DNA of 64,000 bases from Streptomyces nojiriensis (GTDB lineage: Bacteria > Actinomycetota > Actinomycetes > Streptomycetales > Streptomycetaceae), in assembly GCF_017639205.1 (NCBI RefSeq), contig NZ_CP071139.1:620001-684000 (forward strand), given 5' to 3'. The notes under the pieces are model-generated. The model saw nothing but the letters and a program-made list of their open reading frames with translations. It did no database searches and was not told the origin of the DNA. Numbering within the stretch: position 1 is the stretch's first letter; each line of letters begins with the position of its first letter. The translations under genes and the position numbers were made by a program. This document shows, one piece after another, positions 52,333 to 60,389 of this stretch.

Positions 52333-52877
52333 AGGCCTTCCGCGCCGGTCTCGGGCCGGTCATGGCGGATGCCGTCCAGTTCACTCCAGCCGGAGGCGGC
52401 TTCGAGGACGCTCCGGCGGCGGGCCTGCTGGCCCGGCGTACGACGAGGAACCGACGCTGTGGCGACCGCGAGGAAGCCGCCACGGTCGCGGATCAGGGCG
52501 CCGAGCCGCTCGAACTCGGCCGAGTCGGAGACGACGTGGGCCTGGTCCGCGACGACGATGCCCCGGACCATTCCGTTACCGAGGGCATCTGTTATGCCAC
52601 GCCATCCAATGCGATCGATCAGTGGTACGTCCGGGTCAGGGTCGGACCAGGCTCCCGCTACGGGCCACAGGCGGGCGTCAGCGTAGCGACGGGCGTACGC
52701 TTCCGATTCCTGGATGGTGGCAGCGTGCGGGGAGGAGCTGTAGACGGCGACGGGAACATGTCCGATGCCGCCGCCGTGCGGGTTCGTCGGCATGGTCCAA
52801 GCGTCGCGGGGCCGGGATGATCGGCCCAGGCACGAGGCGTGGCATTCGCCGCAACTCGCGAACGGCCAGACTGCCAT
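52329..52877 (-). CDS. Serine-recombinase-N-terminus-like hypothetical protein
   Basis: 182 residues. The core (VPVAVYSSSPHAATIQESEAYARRYAD, GWRGITDALGNGMVRGIVVADQAHVVSDSAEFERLGALIRDRGGFLAVA) has the order and pattern of the resolvase catalytic domain, yet the nucleophilic serine and arginine set are not clearly kept and there is no DNA-binding domain. The N-terminus has a Cys cluster (CGECHASC). Start uncertain: ATG 52877 or ATG 52793. It heads the glycosyltransferase cassette. Confidence 0.6.
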   Translation of the reverse strand: MAVWPFASCGECHASCLGRSSRPRDAWTMPTNPHGGGIGHVPVAVYSSSPHAATIQESEAYARRYADARLWPVAGAWSDPDPDVPLIDRIGWRGITDALGNGMVRGIVVADQAHVVSDSAEFERLGALIRDRGGFLAVATASVPRRTPGQQARRRSVLEAASGWSELDGIRHDRPETGAEGL

Positions 52878-53176
52878 GGGGCGTGGCGGTGGGTTGTCGT
52901 GGCTGAGCCTGGACTACTACGTTCCGTGGTAGTCACCCACGTGAGGGGCGGTCAGGCTGTCACGGGGCGTGGTGGTTGAGGGACGGGTGGGTCAGTTGGC
53001 TCTGTAGGTGGGTTTCGAGCACGTCTGTTGCTCGGCAGCAGGAACGCTCCTCTCTTCCGAGAAGTGATGTTGCCGAGTTCCGAGAACACCTCAGTGCTTA
53101 CTTCAGGACCTTGGTTGTGCTTAGCCCGGCATGCCGAGGGTCGTGCGCTCAGCTCGTTGAACACCTGGTGGGGTGA

Positions 53177-55453
53177 TCAGCGTTTGATTCGTCCACGTAC
53201 GGCAAGGGCGGCCAGGGCGAGGAGGGTGGGTTCGAGGAGGCGGGAGGCCATTTCGATGTAGGTGCCACTGGTGGTCAGGTCCTGGCCGCTGGAGCGGAAC
53301 ACCACCGAGTTAAGCGTGACGTTCAGGGCCTTGTCGAACCGCTTGCTGGTGAATCTGTCCCCGGTGGGGTTCCGCGGATCCTCTTTGTCGATCACGAAGG
53401 TGGCCGTGCCTCCGCCGGGCGGCACAGTGCCGGCCGCTTGCTGCTTCGGCGAGTTCTGGGGGATCCCGAAGCCCATCAACAAGGTGATCGTCACCAGCAT
53501 CGCGGCAGCGAGCCAACCCAGTGCGCGGGAGGCACGCAGGCCGTAGCCGGAGAGCAGCCAGTAGCCGTGTAGCAGGCCGCGTTCGCCGGGCGGGGTGCCG
53601 GTGTGATCGTGGCGGCGCATCTCCATCTCACCGTAGTAGAAGTCGGCCGCTCCCGGTTCGTTCTTGCCGTCCTCGAACGCCTTACGGAGTTGCCGGTAGG
53701 TGGCGGCGACATCCTCCGGGTCGGGGGTGAGGGCGGGGTTGGGATGGCGTGGTCCGGTGCGCCAAACGCTGGGCGAGGGAGGCCGCCCCGGGGCTGCGGC
53801 GGGCTGCCCGATCCACAGGGCCCGCCAGTGGTGTTCCTCGGCAAGGGTGCGTCGGCGGGTCCAACGCACCGGCCGTATGCCGCGGCGGTGCCAGCCTGTG
53901 GGGGTGGGGGCGAAGGTGCAGCGGCCTTCCAGACGGAGCTGGTCAAGGTGGAAGGCCCCGGTGAACAGGCAGTCGGACAGGTCGGTGTCGGTCAGGACCA
54001 GGTGTGCAGCGTCCACACCCTGTACCGAAGCCACCCGTACCTCGGCTGAGCCGGCCAGCAGGCTCTCGTTCACCGGCACCCTCTGGCTGATGCGGGCCTG
54101 AGGGTAGACGGCGAAGGCCGTGGGGTGGGTGATGACCGCTACGGGGAAGGACAGCACCGCGTGGCTCAAGTCCACCCGGGCGTAGCGCAGGCGCACCGTC
54201 GCCGTCGATTCCCACCGGGTCCGCACACAGAGCACCTCACGCGCCGCGATCTCCAGCGTCACCGGCGCCTCGAACACCGCACCAGACAGATCGACCACTT
54301 GCCCACATGCCAACGGCCCGAACCGCGACAGCACCGCGAACCGCGCCTCGTTGAACCCAGCGTCGCCGGAGAACCGTGCCCCCCCGAAGCCGGTGTCGCC
54401 GGAGAACTGCGCCCTGCCGAACCAGGCGCCGCCGGAGAACTGCGCCTCGCTGAACCCGGTGTAGCCGGAGAACTGCGCCCTGCCGAACCCGGCGCCGTCG
54501 GAGAACTGCGCCTCGCTGAACCAGGCGTTGCCGGAGAACTGCGCCCCGTCGAACCCGGCGCGGCCGGAGAACTGCGCCCCACCAAACTTGGCGTCGCCGG
54601 AGAACTGCGCCTCGCTGAACCAGGCGTCGCCGGAGAACTGCGCCCCGTCGAAATGGGCGGCGCCGGAGAACTGCACCCCGTTGAACTCGGTGCCGCCGGA
54701 GACCTGCACCCCGAAGAAATAGGCGCGGCCGGAGAACTGTGCCCCGTTGAACTCGGTGCCGCCGGAGACCTGCACCCCGCCGAAATGGGCGTCGCCGGAG
54801 AACTGCACCCCACCGAACTGGACGTCGCCGGGGAACTGCACCCCGTTGAACCAGGCGTTGCCGGAGAACTGCGCCCCGCCGAAATGGGCGGCGCCGGAGA
54901 ACTGGGCGGCGCCGGAGAACTGTCCCCTGCCGAAATGGGCGTCGCCGGAGAACTGCGCCTCGCGGAAGTGGGCGTCGCCGGAGAACTGCGCCTCGCGGAA
55001 GTGGGCGGTGCCGGAGAACTGCGCCTCGCCGAAATGGGCGTCGCCGGAGAACTGCGCCTCGCGGAAGTGGGCGGTGCCGGAGAACTGCGCCTCGCGGAAG
55101 TGGGCGGTGCCGGAGAACTGCGCCCTGCCGAACTGGGCGTCGCCGGAGAACTGCGCCCCGCCGAACTGGGCGTCGCCGAGGTGGGGTTTTTGAGTGGTGG
55201 GGTCATGGAGAGCGTGGAGGAGTGAGGTGAGGAGTGGTTCGGTGAAGTGGGTTCCGCGGTGGTCGATGTCGGCGCCAGGCATCAGGCTGACCAGGTACGT
55301 GTTGCGGTCGGCGTCAGTCAGGTGCGCCAGGCATGCGGTGTGCCCGGGGACGTGGATGCCGGGGCAACCGATTGGGTCGCTGGCGGGGTTCGCGCCGTGT
55401 GCGCAGTGCGGCCAGGGAGGTGCAGTCGGTATGGGGTTCGACGGTGTGTTCAT
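53177..55453 (-). CDS. Pentapeptide-repeat membrane protein
   Basis: 758 residues. A Cys/His-containing N-terminal part (CAHGANPASDPIGCPGIHVPGHTACLAHL) of about 90 residues is followed by about 56 pentapeptides of type A-x-F-S/x-G (roughly 92-372), which form a right-handed square helix. Then comes a beta region, a hydrophilic segment, a membrane helix (ALGWLAAAMLVTITLLMGFG) and a final hydrophobic helix before RGRIKR. Predicted membrane-held. Function unknown; the family includes gyrase-protecting DNA mimics, but this layout is different. Confidence 0.88.
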   Translation of the reverse strand: MNTPSNPIPTAPPWPHCAHGANPASDPIGCPGIHVPGHTACLAHLTDADRNTYLVSLMPGADIDHRGTHFTEPLLTSLLHALHDPTTQKPHLGDAQFGGAQFSGDAQFGRAQFSGTAHFREAQFSGTAHFREAQFSGDAHFGEAQFSGTAHFREAQFSGDAHFREAQFSGDAHFGRGQFSGAAQFSGAAHFGGAQFSGNAWFNGVQFPGDVQFGGVQFSGDAHFGGVQVSGGTEFNGAQFSGRAYFFGVQVSGGTEFNGVQFSGAAHFDGAQFSGDAWFSEAQFSGDAKFGGAQFSGRAGFDGAQFSGNAWFSEAQFSDGAGFGRAQFSGYTGFSEAQFSGGAWFGRAQFSGDTGFGGARFSGDAGFNEARFAVLSRFGPLACGQVVDLSGAVFEAPVTLEIAAREVLCVRTRWESTATVRLRYARVDLSHAVLSFPVAVITHPTAFAVYPQARISQRVPVNESLLAGSAEVRVASVQGVDAAHLVLTDTDLSDCLFTGAFHLDQLRLEGRCTFAPTPTGWHRRGIRPVRWTRRRTLAEEHHWRALWIGQPAAAPGRPPSPSVWRTGPRHPNPALTPDPEDVAATYRQLRKAFEDGKNEPGAADFYYGEMEMRRHDHTGTPPGERGLLHGYWLLSGYGLRASRALGWLAAAMLVTITLLMGFGIPQNSPKQQAAGTVPPGGGTATFVIDKEDPRNPTGDRFTSKRFDKALNVTLNSVVFRSSGQDLTTSGTYIEMASRLLEPTLLALAALAVRGRIKR
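54340..55180. repeat. Coding tandem repeat, 30-bp unit
   Basis: The pentapeptide region is also repetitive in DNA: the 16-base core GCCGGAGAACTGCGCC recurs about every 30 bases (two pentapeptides) on the plus strand. Some adjacent units are identical (for example 54955-55100), which implies recent expansion or contraction by slippage or recombination. Confidence 0.85.
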
Positions 55454-55738
55454 GCGGGTGGTGGCTCCGATGGTGTATCTCGGGGCAGGGGCGACGACAG
55501 ACGTTGTGGTCTCTGTTCAGGTGCTGCCGTCGGGGAAGGGGCTGTACGCACGCAGGGGCTGTCGCCGGCTTCCCTGCGGGGGTGGCGGTCGCCCTGGTAG
55601 CGAGGCACATGCCCCAGCACTCGTCGCTTTCGGCAACCCCCTGCCGGCCAGTCGCTCTCCACCAGCCCAGCCTGCCAGCCAAGTCACAAGAACACAGGCG
55701 GGTTCAACAAACCGGACACCCACCCGCTACTCATGACG

Positions 55739-55765
55739 CCGCTGCTGCCTGAGGGTCAGCAGCGG
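55739..55765. terminator. Hairpin between XRE and pentapeptide-repeat genes
   Basis: A perfect 9-bp stem, CCGCTGCTG (55739-55747) and CAGCAGCGG (55757-55765), with a 9-base loop lies 125 bases after the XRE gene stop. It may end that transcript. The rest of 55,454-55,889 holds no gene. Confidence 0.5.
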
Positions 55766-55889
55766 GCCGCCGTTGCGCGACACGCACGCAATTCTGTTCC
55801 TGGTACTCGCCAACATTTCGGCAGCAGCCATCCGCGGTCGTTCCCGAAATCCGACAACAACCGTTTCCGGATGTGGCCTACGTAGCCAG

Positions 55890-57092
55890 TCAGTGCATGC
55901 CGAAGGGAACCCCGGCAGCATGGGCAAGGCCGCGAAGGCGGGCGACGGAGACGCCAGCTAGGCGGCTGATGATGACGCCAGGGAGCATCTGGTGGCGCAC
56001 CCAGCCGGGTGCCATCCGGCACACGCTGTCGAGAGTTTCGGCGGCCTGATCCCACTTGCGGCACTCGAGGTGGGTGAGGGCAACGTCAAGGCCGTATCTG
56101 GCGCGGGTGGCCAGGGGGACGTTGTTGCCCAGGTGGACGGTATCCATGAGGCGCAGCGCGCCGGCGGTGTCGCTGAGGGCGACGGCGATGCTCATCGCCT
56201 GTGTGGCGGCGTACATCGGACCGTAGGGCTGGGCGTGGTCGCCACGGGCGTGCTCGATGCCGATGCGTGCTGCGACTGCGTGAGCTTGGGACAGGTATTC
56301 GCGGGCGGTGTCAGCGGTGGCGCCGCCGCGGGAGGCGGCGACAGCGGCGTTGGTGACGAGCTGCCCGTACACCGACAGCCGGTCCGGGTCGTGTTCGCTC
56401 ATCTTCGGCTCGATGCGGTCGGCCTGTGCGGCAGCGAGGGCGAAGCCTTGGGCGGTGCGGCCGTCGCGAAGGTTCACCCATGCCGTTGTGGCCGACAGGT
56501 GTGCGTCCCGCAGATCGTCCCCGGCCTGCACGGCGATCTGTCGACCGTAGGTGAGGGCGGCGTAGGCGAGATCTCGGGAGCCCAGGACGTTCGCCATCAT
56601 CCCGGCCGTCTGGAAGGTGTCAGCAAGGAGGCCGGCCGCCTGTTCCTTCTCGGCGTGATCGGCGTGGTCGTAGCGGGCCCGCGCTTCGGGGAGTAGGCGG
56701 GTGAGTAGGGCGCCGAGATGGGTGTACTGGCCGGACCAGTAAGCGGCGTCGGCGTGGCGGACGACGCTGCGGAGCTCGTTCAGCGTGCCGGGGCTGGTGT
56801 CGGCGGGAATGCCGATCGCGGCGTCGTGGGTGACGGCGGACAGGGCTCGGAGGGCGGAGCGTTCATCGCGGTCCATGGAGCGGCGGGGCGCTTGCTGGCC
56901 GAGGAGGACGGCGATGTCCGTGCCGAGGGCGTGGGCGACGGACAGGAGGGACGCGATGGAGGCGGTGCCGCCGCGTTCGAGCTTGCGGATCACGCCGACT
57001 GATACTCCGGCTGCTTCGGCTAAGCCCTCCTGGGTCATGCCGCTGCGGAGGGCCTTCAGTCTCTCGCTGTTCGTGTACTCCGACCACTGCAC
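55890..57092 (-). CDS. XRE-family regulator with helical C-terminal domain
   Basis: 400 residues, GTG start with AGGAGGTG 5 bases upstream. The HTH lies at about 20-40 (MTQEGLAEAAGVSVGVIRKLERGG). The long remainder is Ala-rich and helical with TPR-like spacing, as in Streptomyces XRE/Rap-like regulators that bind peptides or small ligands. Probably controls the neighbouring cassette; the HAD gene lies upstream in the same orientation. Confidence 0.82.
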   Translation of the reverse strand: MQWSEYTNSERLKALRSGMTQEGLAEAAGVSVGVIRKLERGGTASIASLLSVAHALGTDIAVLLGQQAPRRSMDRDERSALRALSAVTHDAAIGIPADTSPGTLNELRSVVRHADAAYWSGQYTHLGALLTRLLPEARARYDHADHAEKEQAAGLLADTFQTAGMMANVLGSRDLAYAALTYGRQIAVQAGDDLRDAHLSATTAWVNLRDGRTAQGFALAAAQADRIEPKMSEHDPDRLSVYGQLVTNAAVAASRGGATADTAREYLSQAHAVAARIGIEHARGDHAQPYGPMYAATQAMSIAVALSDTAGALRLMDTVHLGNNVPLATRARYGLDVALTHLECRKWDQAAETLDSVCRMAPGWVRHQMLPGVIISRLAGVSVARLRGLAHAAGVPFGMH

Positions 57093-57207
57093 GCGCGCAC
57101 CTCCTGTGATGAGTGAGGTACGGACCGTACAGGGGGTGGGGTGGCTGCCGACAGGGTTCGACCGGCCGGGAGTTGACGGCTTCCGGCCTGGTCGGCGCCA
57201 CCGGAGT

Positions 57208-57870
57208 TCAGACGGTGAGAGGAACGCTGATTCCGAGGAGGGCTTCCAACTCCGAGACCGTCGCTTCCTCATCGGCAACAAGGACTGTGGAGATGCCGAG
57301 GGCGGCCGCCGGGGGAAGGTTTACGGGGTGGTCGTCGGCAAATACGCATGCCTCGCCGGGAAGGCCAAGTCGTTCGAGGGTGAGCTGGTAGATCTCCGGG
57401 TTGGGCTTGGCTAGGCCTACCTGTTCGGAAATGACGTGGACATCGAAAAGCCCCCAGATCCCGGCATGCTCGTACGGGTTGTGAGGGTCCATTCCGAAGC
57501 TGTTCGAGAGCAGCGCGGTACGGAGGCCGGCATCGCGTGCGGCCTGTGCGAGGGCGGCCATCCGGCGTGCGGTCGGCACGCCTGACCAGGCTCGGCCCAT
57601 CAGGTTGGTCGGGTCCACACCAGGGCCGATCAACGGCGCAGTGCGGGCGTTCCACTCCGCTTGCCCAATCTCCCCGACTTCGAGGGCTTCGTACAGTCGG
57701 CGCCCTTCGGGGTGATCGTTCAGGGTCGATCGCCATGCTTCGGGGTCGAGCCCCTGAGCGGAGCACCACTCCCGGTGGATGGGGCGCGGGTCGGACGTGA
57801 GGACCCCGGCAAAGTCGAGGATGAGCCCCTGAAGGGCTGAGCGAGTTGCGCTGTCGGTGGGGTGCGGCAT
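57208..57870 (-). CDS. HAD-superfamily hydrolase, HAD-IA type
   Basis: 220 residues. Motif I ILDFAGVLT (nucleophile Asp19), motif II LLSNSFG, motif III Lys in GLAKPNPEIY and motif IV VFADDHPVN. The second Asp of motif I (DxD) is replaced by Ala, seen in some DFGGVL-type relatives, so phosphatase activity is uncertain. It lies 115 bases upstream of the XRE gene on the same strand and is divergent from the phage connector genes. Confidence 0.82.
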   Translation of the reverse strand: MPHPTDSATRSALQGLILDFAGVLTSDPRPIHREWCSAQGLDPEAWRSTLNDHPEGRRLYEALEVGEIGQAEWNARTAPLIGPGVDPTNLMGRAWSGVPTARRMAALAQAARDAGLRTALLSNSFGMDPHNPYEHAGIWGLFDVHVISEQVGLAKPNPEIYQLTLERLGLPGEACVFADDHPVNLPPAAALGISTVLVADEEATVSELEALLGISVPLTV

Positions 57871-58027
57871 GCTGTGGGCGTCCCTTCTGATGGCCTCACT
57901 TGGGACCGTACAACCCGCCCGCCCTTGAGCGTTGGGCGTGAGGGGCTTCGCTTGCAGGGGATTGGCGCTCGGCAGTCAGGCGACGTGCGGCAGATGACTC
58001 CACTGTGGCGGACTCTGTCAGTAGTTC

Positions 58028-58046
58028 GGCATACGCTCGTGGCATG
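58028..58046 (+). promoter_or_regulatory. Leaderless -10 motif, copy 1
   Basis: GGCATACGCTCG (58028-58039) contains TACGCT (58032-58037), 6 bases before the ATG at 58044, with no ribosome-binding site. The same 12 bases recur at 58925-58936 at the same distance from another start codon. Confidence 0.5.
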
Positions 58047-58481
58047 AGCACTCCCACTGAGGGGCTGACTCTGGGGGGCGTCAGCGCGATCGTCGAGAAG
58101 AAGGTCCTCACCAGCAGGATCAGGATCGAGCGCAAGGGGAAACCGGTGTTCAACCCGACCACCGGTCAGTACGAACCAGGGCCCCCGGTCGTGGTCTATG
58201 AAGGGCCCGGTGCGCTCTTTCCCGCTGACGGGCCTTCCGTTGTACTCCACCTGGCAGGGCAGGCGTACGTGGACGACACGCGCTCCCGGTACAGGCTGCT
58301 GACGCCGCTCTCCGCGCCCGTTGCCTCCAGGGAAGACGTTGTGCGAGTCATGGAGGCAGCCGATCCGGCAGCAGTAGGCCGCACGTGGCGCGTGCTGGAC
58401 ATCGGCGAGACCGCCACTCTGAGCGTGGTCCGCACCACCTGGATCGACCAGAACACGCAGCGGACGGGCGGCACGCCATGA
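58044..58481 (+). CDS. DUF6093-like phage connector protein (1)
   Basis: 145 residues. GLTLGGVSAIVEKKVLTSRIRIERKG, YEGPGALFPADGPSVVLHLAG and RTWRVLDIGETATLSVVRTTWID resemble DUF6093 proteins found between head and tail genes of Streptomyces phages. First phage gene after the 13-kb cargo block. It overlaps its paralogue by 4 bases (ATGA). Confidence 0.7.
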   Translation: MSTPTEGLTLGGVSAIVEKKVLTSRIRIERKGKPVFNPTTGQYEPGPPVVVYEGPGALFPADGPSVVLHLAGQAYVDDTRSRYRLLTPLSAPVASREDVVRVMEAADPAAVGRTWRVLDIGETATLSVVRTTWIDQNTQRTGGTP

Positions 58482-58900
58482 CCACAGGCATCGACCCGGA
58501 CGAGGTGCGCCGCCACCTTGAGTCGGCGCTGCTCGTCGACACCGTGCGCATCACCCGCCCCACCGGTACTGCTCCGCTCGACCCGGACACCGGCCTCGTC
58601 GGCGCCGTGCCAGTAGAGGCCGTGTACGAGGGGGCGGGAGCTGTGCTGTCCGGACACGGGCAGGTGACAGCCGAGGGCATCGTCGGTCGTCAGTGGCTGG
58701 ACGACACTGTCTCCTGGTACCGACTCCTTACTCCGCTGGGTGCGGCGCTGCCAGCCCGGTATGACCGCGTGGAGGTGGTAGCCGCGCACTCCGGCAGTCC
58801 CGCGACTGTTGGCAGGATCTGGCAGGTCCTCGACCCGTCCGAGGCATCCACCGTCGAGCTGGTTCGGGTTACGCGCCTGGACGAGATCACCCCGCCCTGA
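58478..58900 (+). CDS. DUF6093-like phage connector protein (2)
   Basis: 140 residues and a paralogue of the previous protein: RRHLESALLVDTVRITRPTG, VYEGAGAVLSGHGQVTAEG and GRIWQVLDPSEASTVELVRVTRLDEI align with the same segments. Tandem duplication of a connector gene is unusual; both copies are intact, so they may form a mixed ring at the head-tail joint. Confidence 0.7.
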   Translation: MTTGIDPDEVRRHLESALLVDTVRITRPTGTAPLDPDTGLVGAVPVEAVYEGAGAVLSGHGQVTAEGIVGRQWLDDTVSWYRLLTPLGAALPARYDRVEVVAAHSGSPATVGRIWQVLDPSEASTVELVRVTRLDEITPP

Positions 58901-58924
58901 GCGAATCCGAGCGATCTACGATCG

Positions 58925-58943
58925 GGCATACGCTCGAATCATG
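58925..58943 (+). promoter_or_regulatory. Leaderless -10 motif, copy 2
   Basis: The 12-mer GGCATACGCTCG seen at 58028 recurs here; TACGCT (58929-58934) is again 6 bases before the ATG (58941). The identity of base and spacing suggests a real start signal copied with the gene or used by the same regulator. Confidence 0.5.
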
Positions 58944-59351
58944 GAGATCACGACCAACCGGATCACCGATCCTCACCAAGTCCGAATCACCTCAGGCGCC
59001 GGCGGCGGGACTATCGCCCTCGACGGCGTAGACCTCTCCCGCCTCGTCCAGGGCTACACGCTGCACCAGGTGGCCGGTCAACCCGCGCAACTGATCCTAG
59101 AGTTTGCGCCTGGCCGGCCGGTCGCGGAGTACGACGGCCTCGCCCGAGTGGCGGTCGGCGTGCCGTACGAGCCCGGAGAGGCGGCAGACCGCTTCCTAGC
59201 CGCCATCGACGCCAAGCTCTTGGAGGAGGCGGCCATGCACCGGATGGACCTGGCAGGCGGCAGGTTCACTGCTGCCGTCGTCGAACAGCTTCGCCAGTGG
59301 GCTCGGGGCGACACAGGCGAGGGGGCAGAACCCAGTGCCCTCCTCGTCTAA
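58941..59351 (+). CDS. Phage protein of unknown function (connector region)
   Basis: 136 residues. A beta-rich first half (VRITSGAGGGTIALDGVDLSRLVQGYTLHQVAGQPAQLILEF) is followed by a helical end. Position between connectors and gp10 suits a minor head-tail protein. Overlaps the gp10-like gene by 17 bases. No family recognised. Confidence 0.6.
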   Translation: MEITTNRITDPHQVRITSGAGGGTIALDGVDLSRLVQGYTLHQVAGQPAQLILEFAPGRPVAEYDGLARVAVGVPYEPGEAADRFLAAIDAKLLEEAAMHRMDLAGGRFTAAVVEQLRQWARGDTGEGAEPSALLV

Positions 59352-59766
59352 CTCCCACCCCAACGCACACGGCGCCGCTGGGGCTTACACGAACGCCGCC
59401 CAGATCGCGGCGCTCCTGGATGCGCGAGCGGCCAGGACTCTGCCGGAGACGCTGTCTGTCGTCCAGCATCACGCCATGCTCCTTGAGACCCGCATCAAGG
59501 CGCGGGCCTCCGGTCGGCCCGGCCCCAACGCGCCGACCGGGGACTACCGGCGCAGCTGGACCCATGAGGTATCCACCGACGGTGTCACCGTGACGGCTGC
59601 CGTCGGCACGAACAAACCCCAGGCGCGACGCCTGGAGTACGGCTTCGTTGGCGCAGACAGCCTCGGACGGATCTACAACCAGGCCCCTCTGCCGCATGTG
59701 GGCCCGGCAGTTGAGGAGGTCCGGCCTCTCTTCCTCGCCGCCCTCGGCGACGCCATCGGAGACTGA
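59335..59766 (+). CDS. Phage gp10-like head-tail joining protein (HK97 gp10 family)
   Basis: 143 residues, GTG start. LETRIKARASGRPGPNAPTGDYRRSWTHEV, ARRLEYGFVGADSLGRIYNQAPLPHVGPAVEEVRPLFLAAL are typical of the HK97 gp10 family with its final PHVGPA and helix. Connects head completion with the tail. Overlaps the preceding gene by 17 bases. Confidence 0.8.
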   Translation: MPSSSNSHPNAHGAAGAYTNAAQIAALLDARAARTLPETLSVVQHHAMLLETRIKARASGRPGPNAPTGDYRRSWTHEVSTDGVTVTAAVGTNKPQARRLEYGFVGADSLGRIYNQAPLPHVGPAVEEVRPLFLAALGDAIGD

Positions 59767-59769
59767 CCG

Positions 59770-59788
59770 CTCCTGCGTACCGCAGGAG
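59770..59788. terminator. Perfect hairpin between gp10-like and tail-terminator genes
   Basis: CTCCTGCG TAC CGCAGGAG, an 8-bp stem with a 3-base loop, starts 4 bases after the gp10-like stop. Just after it comes GGAGGAG, the ribosome-binding site of the next gene. It may act as an attenuator or mRNA-stability hairpin rather than a full stop signal. Confidence 0.45.
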
Positions 59789-59803
59789 GAGATTGGAGGA
59801 GCT

Positions 59804-60244
59804 GTGCCCGTCTCCGGCCGCGAGGTCTCCCTCGCCGTGCAGAAGATGTTGTCCACTGCCACCACCCGAAGCTGTGGGTACGGAACTGCACCCACCGCCT
59901 CCAGCACTCCCACCGGAGCCCAGGTTCCCTACTCGGTTCTCTACCCGCTGGGGCTAACGACCGCCGGACCGCCGTACGGACAGGCCGACGGTGACGCGCG
60001 CGCCCTGCTGCAAGTCACCAGCGTGGCCACCACCGCTGAGCAAGCCGAATGGATGGCGGACCGGGTCCGGGCCGCGATGCTGTCCCGGAAGGGCGGCAGC
60101 AACGGCGCGTACGCGACTGACATCGCCATCCCGGGATGCGCCGTCCTCCAGCGTGCCCTGGACAAGGAGGAGGGAGTGGCCGTCGCCGGCGGGATATACA
60201 GTTACGTGCAGCGGTACGTGGTTGAGGTGACGTCGCTCTCCTGA
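59804..60244 (+). CDS. Phage tail terminator protein
   Basis: 146 residues, GTG start behind GGAGGAG. DARALLQVTSVATTAEQAEWMADRVRAAM and YSYVQRYVVEVTSL have the alternating pattern of tail-completion proteins of long-tailed phages. Placed between gp10 and the major tail gene, as expected. Sequence similarity in this family is weak. Confidence 0.7.
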   Translation: MPVSGREVSLAVQKMLSTATTRSCGYGTAPTASSTPTGAQVPYSVLYPLGLTTAGPPYGQADGDARALLQVTSVATTAEQAEWMADRVRAAMLSRKGGSNGAYATDIAIPGCAVLQRALDKEEGVAVAGGIYSYVQRYVVEVTSLS

Positions 60245-60389
60245 CCAGCACCGCCCTTACCGCGGAGGCCCCGACGCGGACGTCCGGCCGACGGCACGGA
60301 CTGATTCCCCAGTCGCGCTGCGCGCGGCGTCGTGGGGACGGGCCTCCGGTGCGTGCCGCTCCAGGGGTGTCCCCGGAGCGCGAGAATCA

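Noticed and set aside
54340..55180. Possible CRISPR array (regular 30-bp repeats)
   Set aside because: There are no unique spacers; unit and interval are the same length, the array is coding, and no cas genes are near.
54125..55225. Repetitive plus-strand protein (GELRPAEPGAA-type repeats) and a second minus-strand repeat frame
   Set aside because: Both are other-frame readings of the pentapeptide-coding repeat; the chosen frame alone gives a known fold and flanking domains.
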